From Rhodospirillaceae bacterium (GTDB taxonomy: Bacteria > Pseudomonadota > Alphaproteobacteria > Rhodospirillales_A > Casp-alpha2), in the NCBI GenBank assembly GCA_003488105.1, contig DNMS01000363.1, positions 1 to 6,882 of the forward strand: 6,882 nucleotides of DNA. Direction: 5' to 3'. The notes beneath the pieces were generated by a model. It did no database searches. It was not told the DNA's origin and was given only the letters and a program-made list of their open reading frames with translations. The translations under genes and the position numbers were made by a program. Positions within the stretch are counted from its first letter, which is position 1. Every line of letters begins with the position of its first letter. Positions 1-5,454 of the stretch are shown one piece after another.

Positions 1-342
1 CTGGCCGCCCGCGCCGCCAAGATTGCAATCCTTGACGGTGTGCATCTGGACCTGGCCGACGACGACGGCTTCATGGCGTCCTGCCGCCAGGGCCGGGAAT
101 TGGGTATGGACGGCAAGACCCTGATCCACCCCAAGACCATCGCCATGGCCAACGAAGCCTTCTCCCCGTCGGAAGACGAAATCGCCTGGTCCAAACGGAT
201 CATCCAGGCCCATGCCGAAGCCGAAAAAGAAGGCAAGGGCGTGGTGCTGGTCGACGGCAAGCTGATCGAGAACCTGCATGTCGAGGGTGCCAAGCAGATG
301 GTCGCCATGGCCGACGCCATTGTCGAAATGGAACAGGCATGA
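1..342 (+). CDS. mcl1: L-malyl-CoA/beta-methylmalyl-CoA lyase, C-terminal part (5' end outside window)
   Basis: This is the last 113 residues of a CitE-like (HpcH/HpaI aldolase superfamily) CoA-ester lyase; the usual length is about 320 residues, so roughly two thirds lie to the left. The visible part contains GMDGKTLIHPKTI, the C-terminal signature of malyl-CoA lyases and related CitE-like proteins, followed by a charged helix and a final segment typical of the mobile C-terminal domain. The Mg-binding acidic residues of the barrel are not in view. The family cleaves L-malyl-CoA to acetyl-CoA and glyoxylate, and beta-methylmalyl-CoA to propionyl-CoA and glyoxylate. The stop codon overlaps the next start (ATGA at 339-342), and the next gene is mesaconyl-CoA hydratase, the preceding enzyme of the ethylmalonyl-CoA pathway. 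That neighbour supports malyl-CoA lyase over citrate lyase beta subunit. A citramalyl-CoA-type specificity cannot be excluded from this fragment. Confidence 0.88.
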   Translation: MAARAAKIAILDGVHLDLADDDGFMASCRQGRELGMDGKTLIHPKTIAMANEAFSPSEDEIAWSKRIIQAHAEAEKEGKGVVLVDGKLIENLHVEGAKQMVAMADAIVEMEQA

Positions 343-1397
343 GCGACAAGACCAACCGGGGCAATTTCTTCGAGGACTTCGTCCCCGGCCAGATCCTCCG
401 CCATGCCACGCCGCGCACGGTGACCGAGGGCGAAATCGCGCTCTACACCGCGCTCTACGGCAATCGCTTCGCGCTGCATTCGTCGGACATGGTCGCCATG
501 GCGCTGGGATACGACGGCATGCCGGTCGACGACATGCTGGTGTTCCACATCGTGTTCGGCAAGACGGTGCCCGATATCTCGCTCAACGCCGTGGCCAACC
601 TGGGATACGCCGACGGGCGGTTCGGGGTGCCGGTCTATCCCGGCGACACGCTGAGCGCCCAGTCCGAAGTGATCGGCGTGAAGGAAAATTCCAACGGCAA
701 GACCGGCGTCGTCTGGGTCCGCACCACCGGCACCAACCAGCGCGGTGAGGAAGTTCTGTCCTACGTGCGCTGGGTCATGGTCCGCAAGGGCGACGAGACC
801 GCACCGGCGCCCGCCCCCCTGATCCCCGACCTGCCCGCCGCCGTCGCGGCCGAGGATTTGGCCCTACCGGAAAGCCTGAATCTTGCCGCCTATGACGAGA
901 TCGCCGCCGGCAGCGCCCATTTCTGGGACGACTACGCAGTCGGCGAGAAGATCGACCATGTCGACGGCATGACCCTGGAAGAAGCGGAACACATGCTGGC
1001 GACGCGGCTTTACCAGAACACGGCCAAGGTGCATTTCGACCTGCACGCGCAGAAAGGCGGGCGGTTCGGCAAGCGCCTGATCTACGGCGGGCATATCATC
1101 TCCCTGGCCCGGGGGCTGTCCTACAACGGCCTGGCCAACGCCTTCCACATCGCCGCCATCAACGGCGGACGGCACGTGGCCCCCTCGTTCGCGGGCGATA
1201 CGGTCTATGCCTGGTCGGAAGTGCTGGACAAGGCCGCCCTGCCCGGCTGTGACGATGCCGGCGCACTGCGCCTGCGCCTGGTCGCGGCCAAGGACCATCC
1301 CTGCGCCGATTTCCCCCTGACGGACGCCGACGGCAAGGACCACCCGGCCGTGGTTCTGGATGTCGATATCTGGGCGCTGATTCCCCGGCGGACCTGA
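339..1397 (+). CDS. mch: Mesaconyl-CoA hydratase (2-methylfumaryl-CoA hydratase), double MaoC-like hot-dog protein
   Basis: This 352-residue protein has the length and double hot-dog layout of Mch: an N-terminal MaoC-like half (about residues 10-150), an Ala/Pro-rich linker (about 153-171) and a C-terminal half (about 190-345). Hydratase-like His/Asp pairs occur in each half: H47 and D50 in FALHSSD, and H232 and D234 in VHFDLH, the latter followed by an IYGGHIISLA segment typical of MaoC folds. The enzyme reversibly hydrates mesaconyl-CoA (C1) to beta-methylmalyl-CoA in the cytosol, supplying the malyl-CoA lyase encoded just upstream. The 4-nt overlap with that gene and only a weak GGAACAGG upstream suggest translational coupling. 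A generic MaoC dehydratase is the alternative, but the length and the lyase neighbour make Mch much more likely. Confidence 0.9.
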   Translation: MSDKTNRGNFFEDFVPGQILRHATPRTVTEGEIALYTALYGNRFALHSSDMVAMALGYDGMPVDDMLVFHIVFGKTVPDISLNAVANLGYADGRFGVPVYPGDTLSAQSEVIGVKENSNGKTGVVWVRTTGTNQRGEEVLSYVRWVMVRKGDETAPAPAPLIPDLPAAVAAEDLALPESLNLAAYDEIAAGSAHFWDDYAVGEKIDHVDGMTLEEAEHMLATRLYQNTAKVHFDLHAQKGGRFGKRLIYGGHIISLARGLSYNGLANAFHIAAINGGRHVAPSFAGDTVYAWSEVLDKAALPGCDDAGALRLRLVAAKDHPCADFPLTDADGKDHPAVVLDVDIWALIPRRT

Positions 1398-1423
1398 GAC
1401 CACTCGACACGAACATTTAAACC

Positions 1424-1435
1424 CGCCGACAGGCG
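1424..1435 (+). terminator. Weak candidate hairpin after mch
   Basis: CGCC (1424-1427) can pair with GGCG (1432-1435) around a GACA loop, followed by ATTAATTG. The stem is only 4 bp and there is no real T run, so this is a poor intrinsic terminator. The mch transcript may end by another mechanism or continue. Confidence 0.15.
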
Positions 1436-1440
1436 ATTAA

Positions 1441-1508
1441 TTGTGGCTTTCTAATTTTGTTATGTTATAACATTTTTTGAAGGCCCATTGCCTGCATATG
1501 GATATACT
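1441..1508 (+). promoter_or_regulatory. Candidate promoter region for the riboswitch-porin transcript
   Basis: This is the only AT-rich stretch between mch and the aptamer, and a promoter is expected just upstream of the riboswitch. Two readings are possible. One is TTGAAG (1477-1482) with TATACT (1503-1508), spacer 20, or GATATA (1501-1506), spacer 18, which would start transcription close to the 5' edge of the aptamer. The other is TTGTGG (1441-1446) with TATAAC (1466-1471), spacer 19, which would place the Zur-like palindrome over the -10. Neither is a strong match, so the exact promoter is uncertain. Confidence 0.3.
1459..1476. promoter_or_regulatory. Zur-box-like operator (perfect 12-bp palindrome)
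   Basis: ATGTTATAACAT at 1462-1473 is a perfect 12-bp inverted repeat inside an AT-rich island that stands out from the GC-rich surroundings. The 18-mer at 1459-1476 (GTTATGTTATAACATTTT) matches 14 of 18 positions of GTAATGTAATAACATTAC, which I recall as the Zur (zinc uptake regulator) consensus of the Agrobacterium group; I could not check that consensus here. The site lies upstream of or within the presumed promoter of the riboswitch-porin transcript, so repression by zinc-loaded Zur is plausible. Another dimeric repressor with an AT-rich palindromic site is the alternative. Confidence 0.45.
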
Positions 1509-1521
1509 GATACGACTTCTT

Positions 1522-1704
1522 TCGACGGTGCCCCGGATATCCGGGGGTAAAAGGGAATCCGGTGCGGCGGGGCAACCACCCCGCCAAATCCGGGACTGTC
1601 CTCGCAACTGTAAGCGGATATCTGACCCGCCATGATGGCCACTGGGGATGCCCCCGGGAAGGCGGTCGGTCAGCCCCCCCGCAAGTCAGGAAACCTGCCG
1701 TCGA
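1522..1704 (+). promoter_or_regulatory. Cobalamin riboswitch aptamer
   Basis: The conserved core of the cobalamin riboswitch is present in the right order. The basal stem TCGACGG (1522-1528) pairs perfectly with CCGTCGA (1698-1704). Then come AAAAGGGAATCCGGTG (1549-1564), a strong hairpin GGCGGGG/CCCCGCC (1566-1572 with 1579-1585, loop CAACCA) in the position of P5-L5, GACTGTC and CGCAACTGTAA (1594-1613), the B12-box GCCACTG (1638-1644), GGGAAGGCG (1656-1664) and AGTCAGGAAACCTGCC (1684-1699). These match the adenosylcobalamin riboswitch family, which usually lowers expression of the downstream gene when the cofactor is abundant. The next gene in the same direction is the porin at 1824. I cannot separate the cobalamin subclasses by eye. 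Confidence 0.95.
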
Positions 1705-1714
1705 TGATCGTCCT

Positions 1715-1740
1715 TCCACCGGTCGAGGTTTGCCGGAGGA
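1715..1740 (+). promoter_or_regulatory. Riboswitch regulatory hairpin (P13/L13 type) holding a GGAGGA sequence
   Basis: TCCACCGG (1715-1722) pairs with CCGGAGGA (1733-1740), seven pairs with one A-A mismatch, around a 10-nt loop containing GGTT (1727-1730). That GGTT can pair with AACC (1574-1577) in the aptamer hairpin loop, the expected L5-L13 kissing interaction that switches cobalamin riboswitches. The 3' arm contains GGAGGA (1735-1740), an ideal Shine-Dalgarno sequence that would be hidden when the hairpin is formed. It lies 83 nt before the porin ATG, too far to serve that start directly. An alternative hairpin CGGAG/CTCCG (1734-1738 with 1746-1750) would also mask it. Confidence 0.65.
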
Positions 1741-1752
1741 GCGGTCTCCGCT

Positions 1753-1827
1753 GTGGCGATTTCGTATCAACCGTCCGTCGCCAAGAACACGATGGACATG
1801 ACGCAAATTGTCGAGAGGACGAAATGA
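1753..1827 (+). CDS. Possible 24-codon leader ORF coupled to the porin gene
   Basis: A GTG at 1753 opens a 24-codon frame (reading V-A-I-S-Y-Q-P-S-V-A at its start) that ends in TGA at 1825-1827, overlapping the porin ATG (1824-1826) as ATGA. The GGAGGA of the riboswitch hairpin lies upstream with a 12-nt gap, longer than ideal, although the small hairpin AGCGG-TCT-CCGCT (1740-1752) could shorten it. In-frame ATGs at 1792 and 1798 are alternative starts. If translated, it would give the riboswitch a site of action and couple its translation to the porin. The peptide resembles nothing I know. The overlap may be chance, because the porin also has its own ribosome-binding site. Confidence 0.25.
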   Translation: MAISYQPSVAKNTMDMTQIVERTK

Positions 1828-2951
1828 CACCATCGAAAATATACCGGCTGCTTCCCGCCATGTTGTGCGCGACGGCTCTCAGCACCGCCGCCGTCGGCAT
1901 TCCCGCCTCCGCCCATGCGGGGTCGATCACGAACAACAGCCCCGTGGAATTGACGATCGGCGGGCAATTGAACCGCGCGTTCCTGTACGTCAACGACGGC
2001 GAAGAAGGCATGTACCGCCATGTCGACAATGAAAACGATTCGACGCGAATCTTCCTGAACGCGGAAGGCACGATCAACGCAGACTGGTCCGTGGGTACGC
2101 AGTTCGTGGTGCTGATGCGCTCCAACCCGTCGAACGAGATGAGCGCCTCCACGGAAACTGCCGGAGCAGGAAGCTTCGAGGAAGAAGCCGCCGAAGTCTA
2201 TTTCACCCACAAACGGCTCGGCACCCTGTGGCTGGGCCAGGGCGACACGGCGACCAACGGCATTTCCGAAACGGACCTGTCCGGGACCGGCGTCGCGGGC
2301 TATTCGTCGGTCGGCGACGTGGCGGGCGGCTTCGCCTTCGTCACCTCGGCCACGGGGGCCCGCTCGTCGGCAACGATCGGCGGTGCGGCGGACAATCTCG
2401 ACGGCCTCGATGTGGCCGATCGCATCCGCTACGATTCGCCCGCGATCAACGGCTTCCATCTGTCCACGAGCCTGTTGGACAATGGCATCATCGACGCCGC
2501 CCTGTACTATTCCGGCGACGTCTCGGGCATCACCGTCGAAGCCGCGGCCGGCTGGTACAACGGATCGGGCAATACGGACGCCTTCACGGACGGGATTTCG
2601 GGCTCGGTCTCGGCGCTTGCGCCAAATGGCTTCAGCCTGACGCTGGCCGCCGGGACCAAGTCATCCGCCACCCAGGGCCGCGACGATCCGAAGTTCTATT
2701 ACGGCAAGGTCGGTTATCAGACGAAGCTCAATACCTTCGGCACGACCGCCTTCGCCGTCGACCTGGGGCGGTTCGAGGATTCGGCGCAGAACGGCGATAC
2801 CCTCGATACCTTCGGTGCCCAGGCGGTGCAGGAGATCGAGGGCACCGGCTCCAGCGTTTATATCGCCTACCGCTATCACACGCTCGATCGCAGCGGCACC
2901 GACTTCGACGCCATCCACTCGATCATGACCGGGGCATACGTGGCCTTCTAA
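1824..2951 (+). CDS. Outer-membrane porin (alphaproteobacterial general-porin type) downstream of a cobalamin riboswitch
   Basis: This 375-residue protein has a Sec signal peptide: basic start, hydrophobic stretch at about 9-27, and probable cleavage after ASAHA near residue 32. The mature part begins with a porin-like strand (VELTIGGQLNRAFLYVNDGE), and the whole shows alternating amphipathic beta strands, many Gly/Asp/Ser turns and no cysteines. It ends in GAYVAF, with the C-terminal Phe needed for BAM-mediated outer-membrane insertion. The length fits a 16-stranded trimeric porin. There is no TonB box or plug domain, so it is not BtuB. ATG 1824 is chosen because GAGAGGA (1813-1819) sits 4 nt upstream and the signal peptide begins there; the in-frame extension to 1632 would run through the riboswitch. 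The leader implies B12-dependent control. Uptake of a cobalt, zinc or corrinoid species is inference only; the substrate is unknown. Confidence 0.88.
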   Translation: MTPSKIYRLLPAMLCATALSTAAVGIPASAHAGSITNNSPVELTIGGQLNRAFLYVNDGEEGMYRHVDNENDSTRIFLNAEGTINADWSVGTQFVVLMRSNPSNEMSASTETAGAGSFEEEAAEVYFTHKRLGTLWLGQGDTATNGISETDLSGTGVAGYSSVGDVAGGFAFVTSATGARSSATIGGAADNLDGLDVADRIRYDSPAINGFHLSTSLLDNGIIDAALYYSGDVSGITVEAAAGWYNGSGNTDAFTDGISGSVSALAPNGFSLTLAAGTKSSATQGRDDPKFYYGKVGYQTKLNTFGTTAFAVDLGRFEDSAQNGDTLDTFGAQAVQEIEGTGSSVYIAYRYHTLDRSGTDFDAIHSIMTGAYVAF

Positions 2952-2980
2952 TTCCAGGACTTCCGATCAAGGAATATCCA

Positions 2981-3005
2981 ACGGGCCCCGTCAATCGGGG
3001 CCCGT
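2981..3005. terminator. Shared bidirectional terminator between porin and MFS genes
   Basis: ACGGGCCCCG (2981-2990) pairs perfectly with CGGGGCCCGT (2996-3005) around a 5-nt loop, giving a very stable 10-bp stem 29 nt after the porin stop. On the plus strand it is followed by TTCCTGTTCC, a modest T tract. On the minus strand the loop contains the MFS stop codon (2991-2993), so the stem covers the last MFS codons and the 3' end. It probably serves both convergent transcripts. Confidence 0.75.
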
Positions 3006-4211
3006 TTCCTGTTCCGGGGCCTGGGCCCTGCGGCAGCGGGCGGCGGCCATCAGCGCGACGGCGCCCAGGATCCCCGCGAACAGGGTCATGGCCAAAACGC
3101 CGTCATATCCAGTGACCAGCCAGACCAGCCCGGCAAGACCCGGGGCGAGGGCGGAAAATCCGATATAGGGCATGGCCAGAATTCCGGCGATGACGCCATA
3201 ACGCCTGCGGCCCAGAAGTTCGGCGACGATGACCGGGCGGGTGATGCTCATGACCCCGTTGCCGGCCCCCTGGAACAACACGAAAACGACCAGCAGACCG
3301 GGCACCGCATTGGCCCCCAGCAAGGCCGCCGAGGCGATCGCCATGGCCAGCAGACTGACGGCCGCGATGGGCGGTGCCGAGGTCACGTGGCGCTGCACGG
3401 CAAGCACGCAAAGCCGGCCCGCGACCTGCATGGGCCCGATCATCGATGCGGCCAGAACCGCCGTTTCCGGCCCGACGCCGCGTTCCGCCAGCAACGGCAG
3501 CATGTGGGAAATGATGGCGAAATGGTTGAACGCCATCATGGCGTAGGCCACGGCGAGCAGCCAGAACACGATATTCCGCGTCAGGTTCAGCGGCTTTCCC
3601 GTATTCGCCGCCGCACCTTCGGCCGGGGCCGGGGCTTCTTTGCCGTGGTGGGCCAGACCGAAGAACAGCAGCGGCACGCAGACAAAGGCCGCCAGACCGG
3701 CAAACACCAGCACCACATTGCGCCAGCCCATGATCGCGTCCAGGGTATGGACCGTCGGGAACGCCACCGTGCCGGCAAACCCGGCGACCAGGGTGACGAT
3801 GGTGATCGCCTGGCGTGAACGGTCGCCCATGATCCGGGTCAGGATCGCGAAACAGGGTTCATACAGGCAACCGGCCATGATCACGCCGATCCCGGCCCAG
3901 ACGGCGTAGAATTCCCACAATTCGGTCACCCGCGACAGCGCCACCAGCATCACCGCCCCCGTGAAGGCGGAGCCGATAAACAGACGCCGGCCGTGTCCAT
4001 GATCGATCAGGCGCCCGGCGACGGGGGCAAGGAAGGCGGAGACCAGAAGCGCCGTGGTCAAAGCGCCCGCGATTTCCAACTTGGTCCAAGGGAATTCCTG
4101 TTCCCAAATGCCCAGCAAGGCCGGGAACAGATAGTAGAAACCGGCCCACAGCAGGGTTTCCGCCACGGCAAGCGGCCAGACAACGCGGCGGAACGTATCT
4201 CCAGACGCCAC
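2991..4211 (-). CDS. Major facilitator superfamily (MFS) transporter, substrate unknown
   Basis: This 406-residue polytopic inner-membrane protein has about 12 predicted hydrophobic segments in two halves, separated by a hydrophilic loop (about residues 188-210, rich in Ala, Pro and Glu). The MFS motif A is clear at residues 66-76 (GRLIDHGHGRR) in the loop after the second segment, and a related region, ELLGRRRYG, occurs in the second half. The preferred start is GTG at 4211, because AAGGAG (4219-4224 on the plus-strand numbering) lies 7 nt upstream; the earlier in-frame GTG at 4259 adds 16 Arg/Pro-rich residues and lacks a good site. It is convergent with the porin and divergent from sdhC, so it is probably transcribed alone. 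The sequence has the feel of the monocarboxylate-type or YbfB-like MFS branches, but I cannot name a substrate. Confidence 0.88.
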   Translation of the reverse strand: MASGDTFRRVVWPLAVAETLLWAGFYYLFPALLGIWEQEFPWTKLEIAGALTTALLVSAFLAPVAGRLIDHGHGRRLFIGSAFTGAVMLVALSRVTELWEFYAVWAGIGVIMAGCLYEPCFAILTRIMGDRSRQAITIVTLVAGFAGTVAFPTVHTLDAIMGWRNVVLVFAGLAAFVCVPLLFFGLAHHGKEAPAPAEGAAANTGKPLNLTRNIVFWLLAVAYAMMAFNHFAIISHMLPLLAERGVGPETAVLAASMIGPMQVAGRLCVLAVQRHVTSAPPIAAVSLLAMAIASAALLGANAVPGLLVVFVLFQGAGNGVMSITRPVIVAELLGRRRYGVIAGILAMPYIGFSALAPGLAGLVWLVTGYDGVLAMTLFAGILGAVALMAAARCRRAQAPEQETGPD

Positions 4212-4411
4212 GGGGATGCTCCTTGGTGGGCAACGGCGGAAACGCGGGCGGACGCCCACTGCATTTGTTTAGACCAATTTTCTCATGGAAGCAAAACAAG
4301 GGGGGGCGGCCAAACAGCGAATGCGCTTTTCCCATAAGAAGAGGCGTCAGGGATACAGGTCCTGGGACACCTGCATCTCGTGCCGACAAGCGACACACCT
4401 GACACCTCTCT

Positions 4412-4430
4412 TGGAGCCGGCCAGGCTCCA
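4412..4430. other. Perfect 7-bp hairpin in the intergenic region
   Basis: TGGAGCC (4412-4418) pairs with GGCTCCA (4424-4430) around a GGCCA loop. No T run follows on either strand, so it is not a standard intrinsic terminator. It may be part of an unrecognised transcript. Confidence 0.4.
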
Positions 4431-4653
4431 CGCTTATGAAAGACGCCTATCCGCCTTTGAAACCCTTCCTCCCGCGGCCGCACCCTGGGCAGAGATCGAA
4501 CCCCGGGACGATGGGTCTTTGGACTTGCGACCGGCGCGCGTTCGAAAACGTGCCCCGGGCCTGGGCCCTACGGCGGGATGCCGGACTGCGGCTGATACCG
4601 GCTCTCCCTCCCTCCGGATCGGCGAAGCGAAGCTTCACCTTTCTTTCGGGTGG

Positions 4654-4671
4654 CCCGGCCGGACGGCCGGG
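4654..4671. other. Very GC-rich 7-bp hairpin in the intergenic region
   Basis: CCCGGCC (4654-4660) pairs with GGCCGGG (4665-4671) around GGAC. A second small hairpin, GAAGC-GAA-GCTTC, lies just upstream at 4624-4636 and is followed by the pyrimidine-rich ACCTTTCTTT. Together they could end a transcript reading to the right, but neither is a classic terminator. Confidence 0.35.
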
Positions 4672-4761
4672 ACCATGGCGACGCTTTTCAAAGCGCGCAA
4701 CATCATGGTCTTGGCATATGTGTCGCGGCAACGCGGAAACCTGGGGATTAGCGCCGAAAGT

Positions 4762-4810
4762 TGTGCATAACTCCCGCACCTTCCCACATTTCATCCACAG
4801 GTTTTCCCCA
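4762..4810. other. Cluster of DnaA-box-like 9-mers
   Basis: TGTGCATAA (4762-4770) is, on the minus strand, TTATGCACA, which fits the DnaA-box consensus TTATNCACA exactly. On the plus strand TCATCCACA (4791-4799) and TTTTCCCCA (4802-4810) each differ from the relaxed consensus by one base. A weaker CTTCCCACA starts at 4780. The last three start exactly 11 bp apart, so they face the same side of the helix. The cluster resembles part of a replication origin or a DnaA-regulated promoter. The flanking genes are not the usual origin neighbours, so an origin is not established. Confidence 0.4.
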
Positions 4811-4920
4811 GGCGATCAGGGACATTCCGCCTAACTCGTTGAAAGCTTATGAAACCATCATATCGCCGCCGCCAAAACCGCGACGGCACGATCTGCATCG
4901 AGACTTGCGAACACCAATGG

Positions 4921-4960
4921 GATTTATTGTGGGATACAAAAGACCATATACCATAAGTAT
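4921..4960 (+). promoter_or_regulatory. Candidate sdh promoter region
   Basis: This is the most AT-rich stretch before sdhC. TTGTGG (4927-4932) could act as a -35 with a -10 among the overlapping TATACC, ACCATA and CATAAG sequences at 4947-4957 (spacers 14 to 19). No pair matches consensus well, so the assignment is approximate. The resulting leader would be about 95 nt. Confidence 0.25.
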
Positions 4961-4995
4961 CTGAAATCGTGACATATCCAATCGCCAACAGACGT

Positions 4996-5011
4996 TTGCG
5001 CAATTGCGAAA
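4996..5011. promoter_or_regulatory. Near-palindrome upstream of sdhC, possible operator
   Basis: TTGCGCAATTGCGAAA is a 16-bp inverted repeat with one mismatched pair, centred on AATT, about 47 nt before the sdhC start. It contains the perfect 10-mer CGCAATTGCG. A position between promoter and start codon suits a repressor site. It loosely recalls the TTTGCAAA-type sites of short-chain fatty-acid-responsive regulators of alphaproteobacteria (PccR-like), but the match is weak. Confidence 0.3.
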
Positions 5012-5057
5012 TAGGCGTTAGGTTTGCCGCGGATTCATCACTAGGCGAGGTTCTCCC

Positions 5058-5450
5058 ATGGCGCGTCGTGAACGGCCCCTGTCGCCCCATCTGCAGGTCT
5101 ATCGGCCGCAAATCACTTCCGTATTGTCGATCACGCATCGCATGACCGGCATCGCCCTTGCGGGGGGCATCCTGATCCTGACCTATTGGCTGACGGCCGC
5201 GACCTACGGCGCCGACGCCTTTGCCACCGCCCAGGCGGTGATCGGGTCCTGGGTCGGCCAGGTGGTTCTCTGGGGGCTTCTGTTCTCTCTCTATTATCAT
5301 CTCGGCAACGGCATCCGCCACCTGATGTGGGACGCCGGGTCTGGCTTCGACCTGCCGTCGGTCCGGCGCACGGGCATGCTGGTCGTGCTGTTCGCCGTCG
5401 TCATGACGGCGGCGACGCTTGGTTGCGCCTACTTCGTGATCGGAGGCTAA
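5058..5450 (+). CDS. sdhC: Succinate dehydrogenase cytochrome b556 subunit
   Basis: This 130-residue membrane-anchor subunit of complex II carries haem b and helps form the ubiquinone site. The N-terminus RPLSPHLQVYRPQITSVLSI is the classic SdhC signature. S24 and R28 in SITHR match the quinone-binding Ser and Arg, and H81 in HLGNGIRHLMWD is the haem-ligand position. Three transmembrane helices are visible, at about residues 30-50, 62-85 and 104-127. ATG 5058 has GGCGAGG (5044-5050) 7 nt upstream. It is the first gene of the sdhCDA operon; the sdhD ribosome-binding site lies inside its last codons, so translation is tightly linked. Confidence 0.96.
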   Translation: MARRERPLSPHLQVYRPQITSVLSITHRMTGIALAGGILILTYWLTAATYGADAFATAQAVIGSWVGQVVLWGLLFSLYYHLGNGIRHLMWDAGSGFDLPSVRRTGMLVVLFAVVMTAATLGCAYFVIGG

Positions 5451-5454
5451 GCCC

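Larger units (their letters stand above)
4212..5057. other. 846-nt intergenic region without a convincing gene
   Basis: This lies between the divergent MFS and sdhC genes. The open frames in 4285-4834 on either strand overlap each other, are Arg/Pro/Gly-rich, lack good ribosome-binding sites and resemble no family I know, so I call none. The left part (4300-4760) is GC-rich with several hairpins. The right part (4761-5057) becomes AT-richer and carries DnaA-box-like 9-mers, the presumed sdh promoter and a palindrome. An unrecognised small RNA is possible, but I see no hallmark of a known class. Confidence 0.6.

Noticed and set aside
1632..1823. In-frame N-terminal extension of the porin by 64 residues
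   Set aside because: It would translate the riboswitch core, has no signal-peptide character, and ATG 1824 has a ribosome-binding site and is directly followed by a clear signal peptide.
4212..4259. Upstream GTG start for the MFS gene at 4259
   Set aside because: The extra residues are Arg/Pro-rich and there is no good ribosome-binding site, while GTG 4211 has AAGGAG at ideal distance.
4367..4407. Three close ACACCT-type motifs
   Set aside because: They are too short and irregularly spaced to call a repeat array or operator.
4489..4510. tRNA-like T-loop (GGTTCGATC) on the minus strand
   Set aside because: The flanking bases cannot form the T stem (CGGGG would face TCTGC), and no acceptor or anticodon arm fits around it.
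3017..4569. Repeated 13-mer GGGCCTGGGCCCT at 3017-3029 and 4557-4569
   Set aside because: It is short, nearly self-complementary and GC-only apart from two T; one copy is inside the MFS coding region, so chance is the simplest explanation.
4285..4834. Overlapping open frames on both strands (about 115-161 codons)
   Set aside because: They have no recognisable domain, biased Arg/Pro/Gly composition typical of chance frames in GC-rich DNA, mutual overlap and no convincing ribosome-binding sites.
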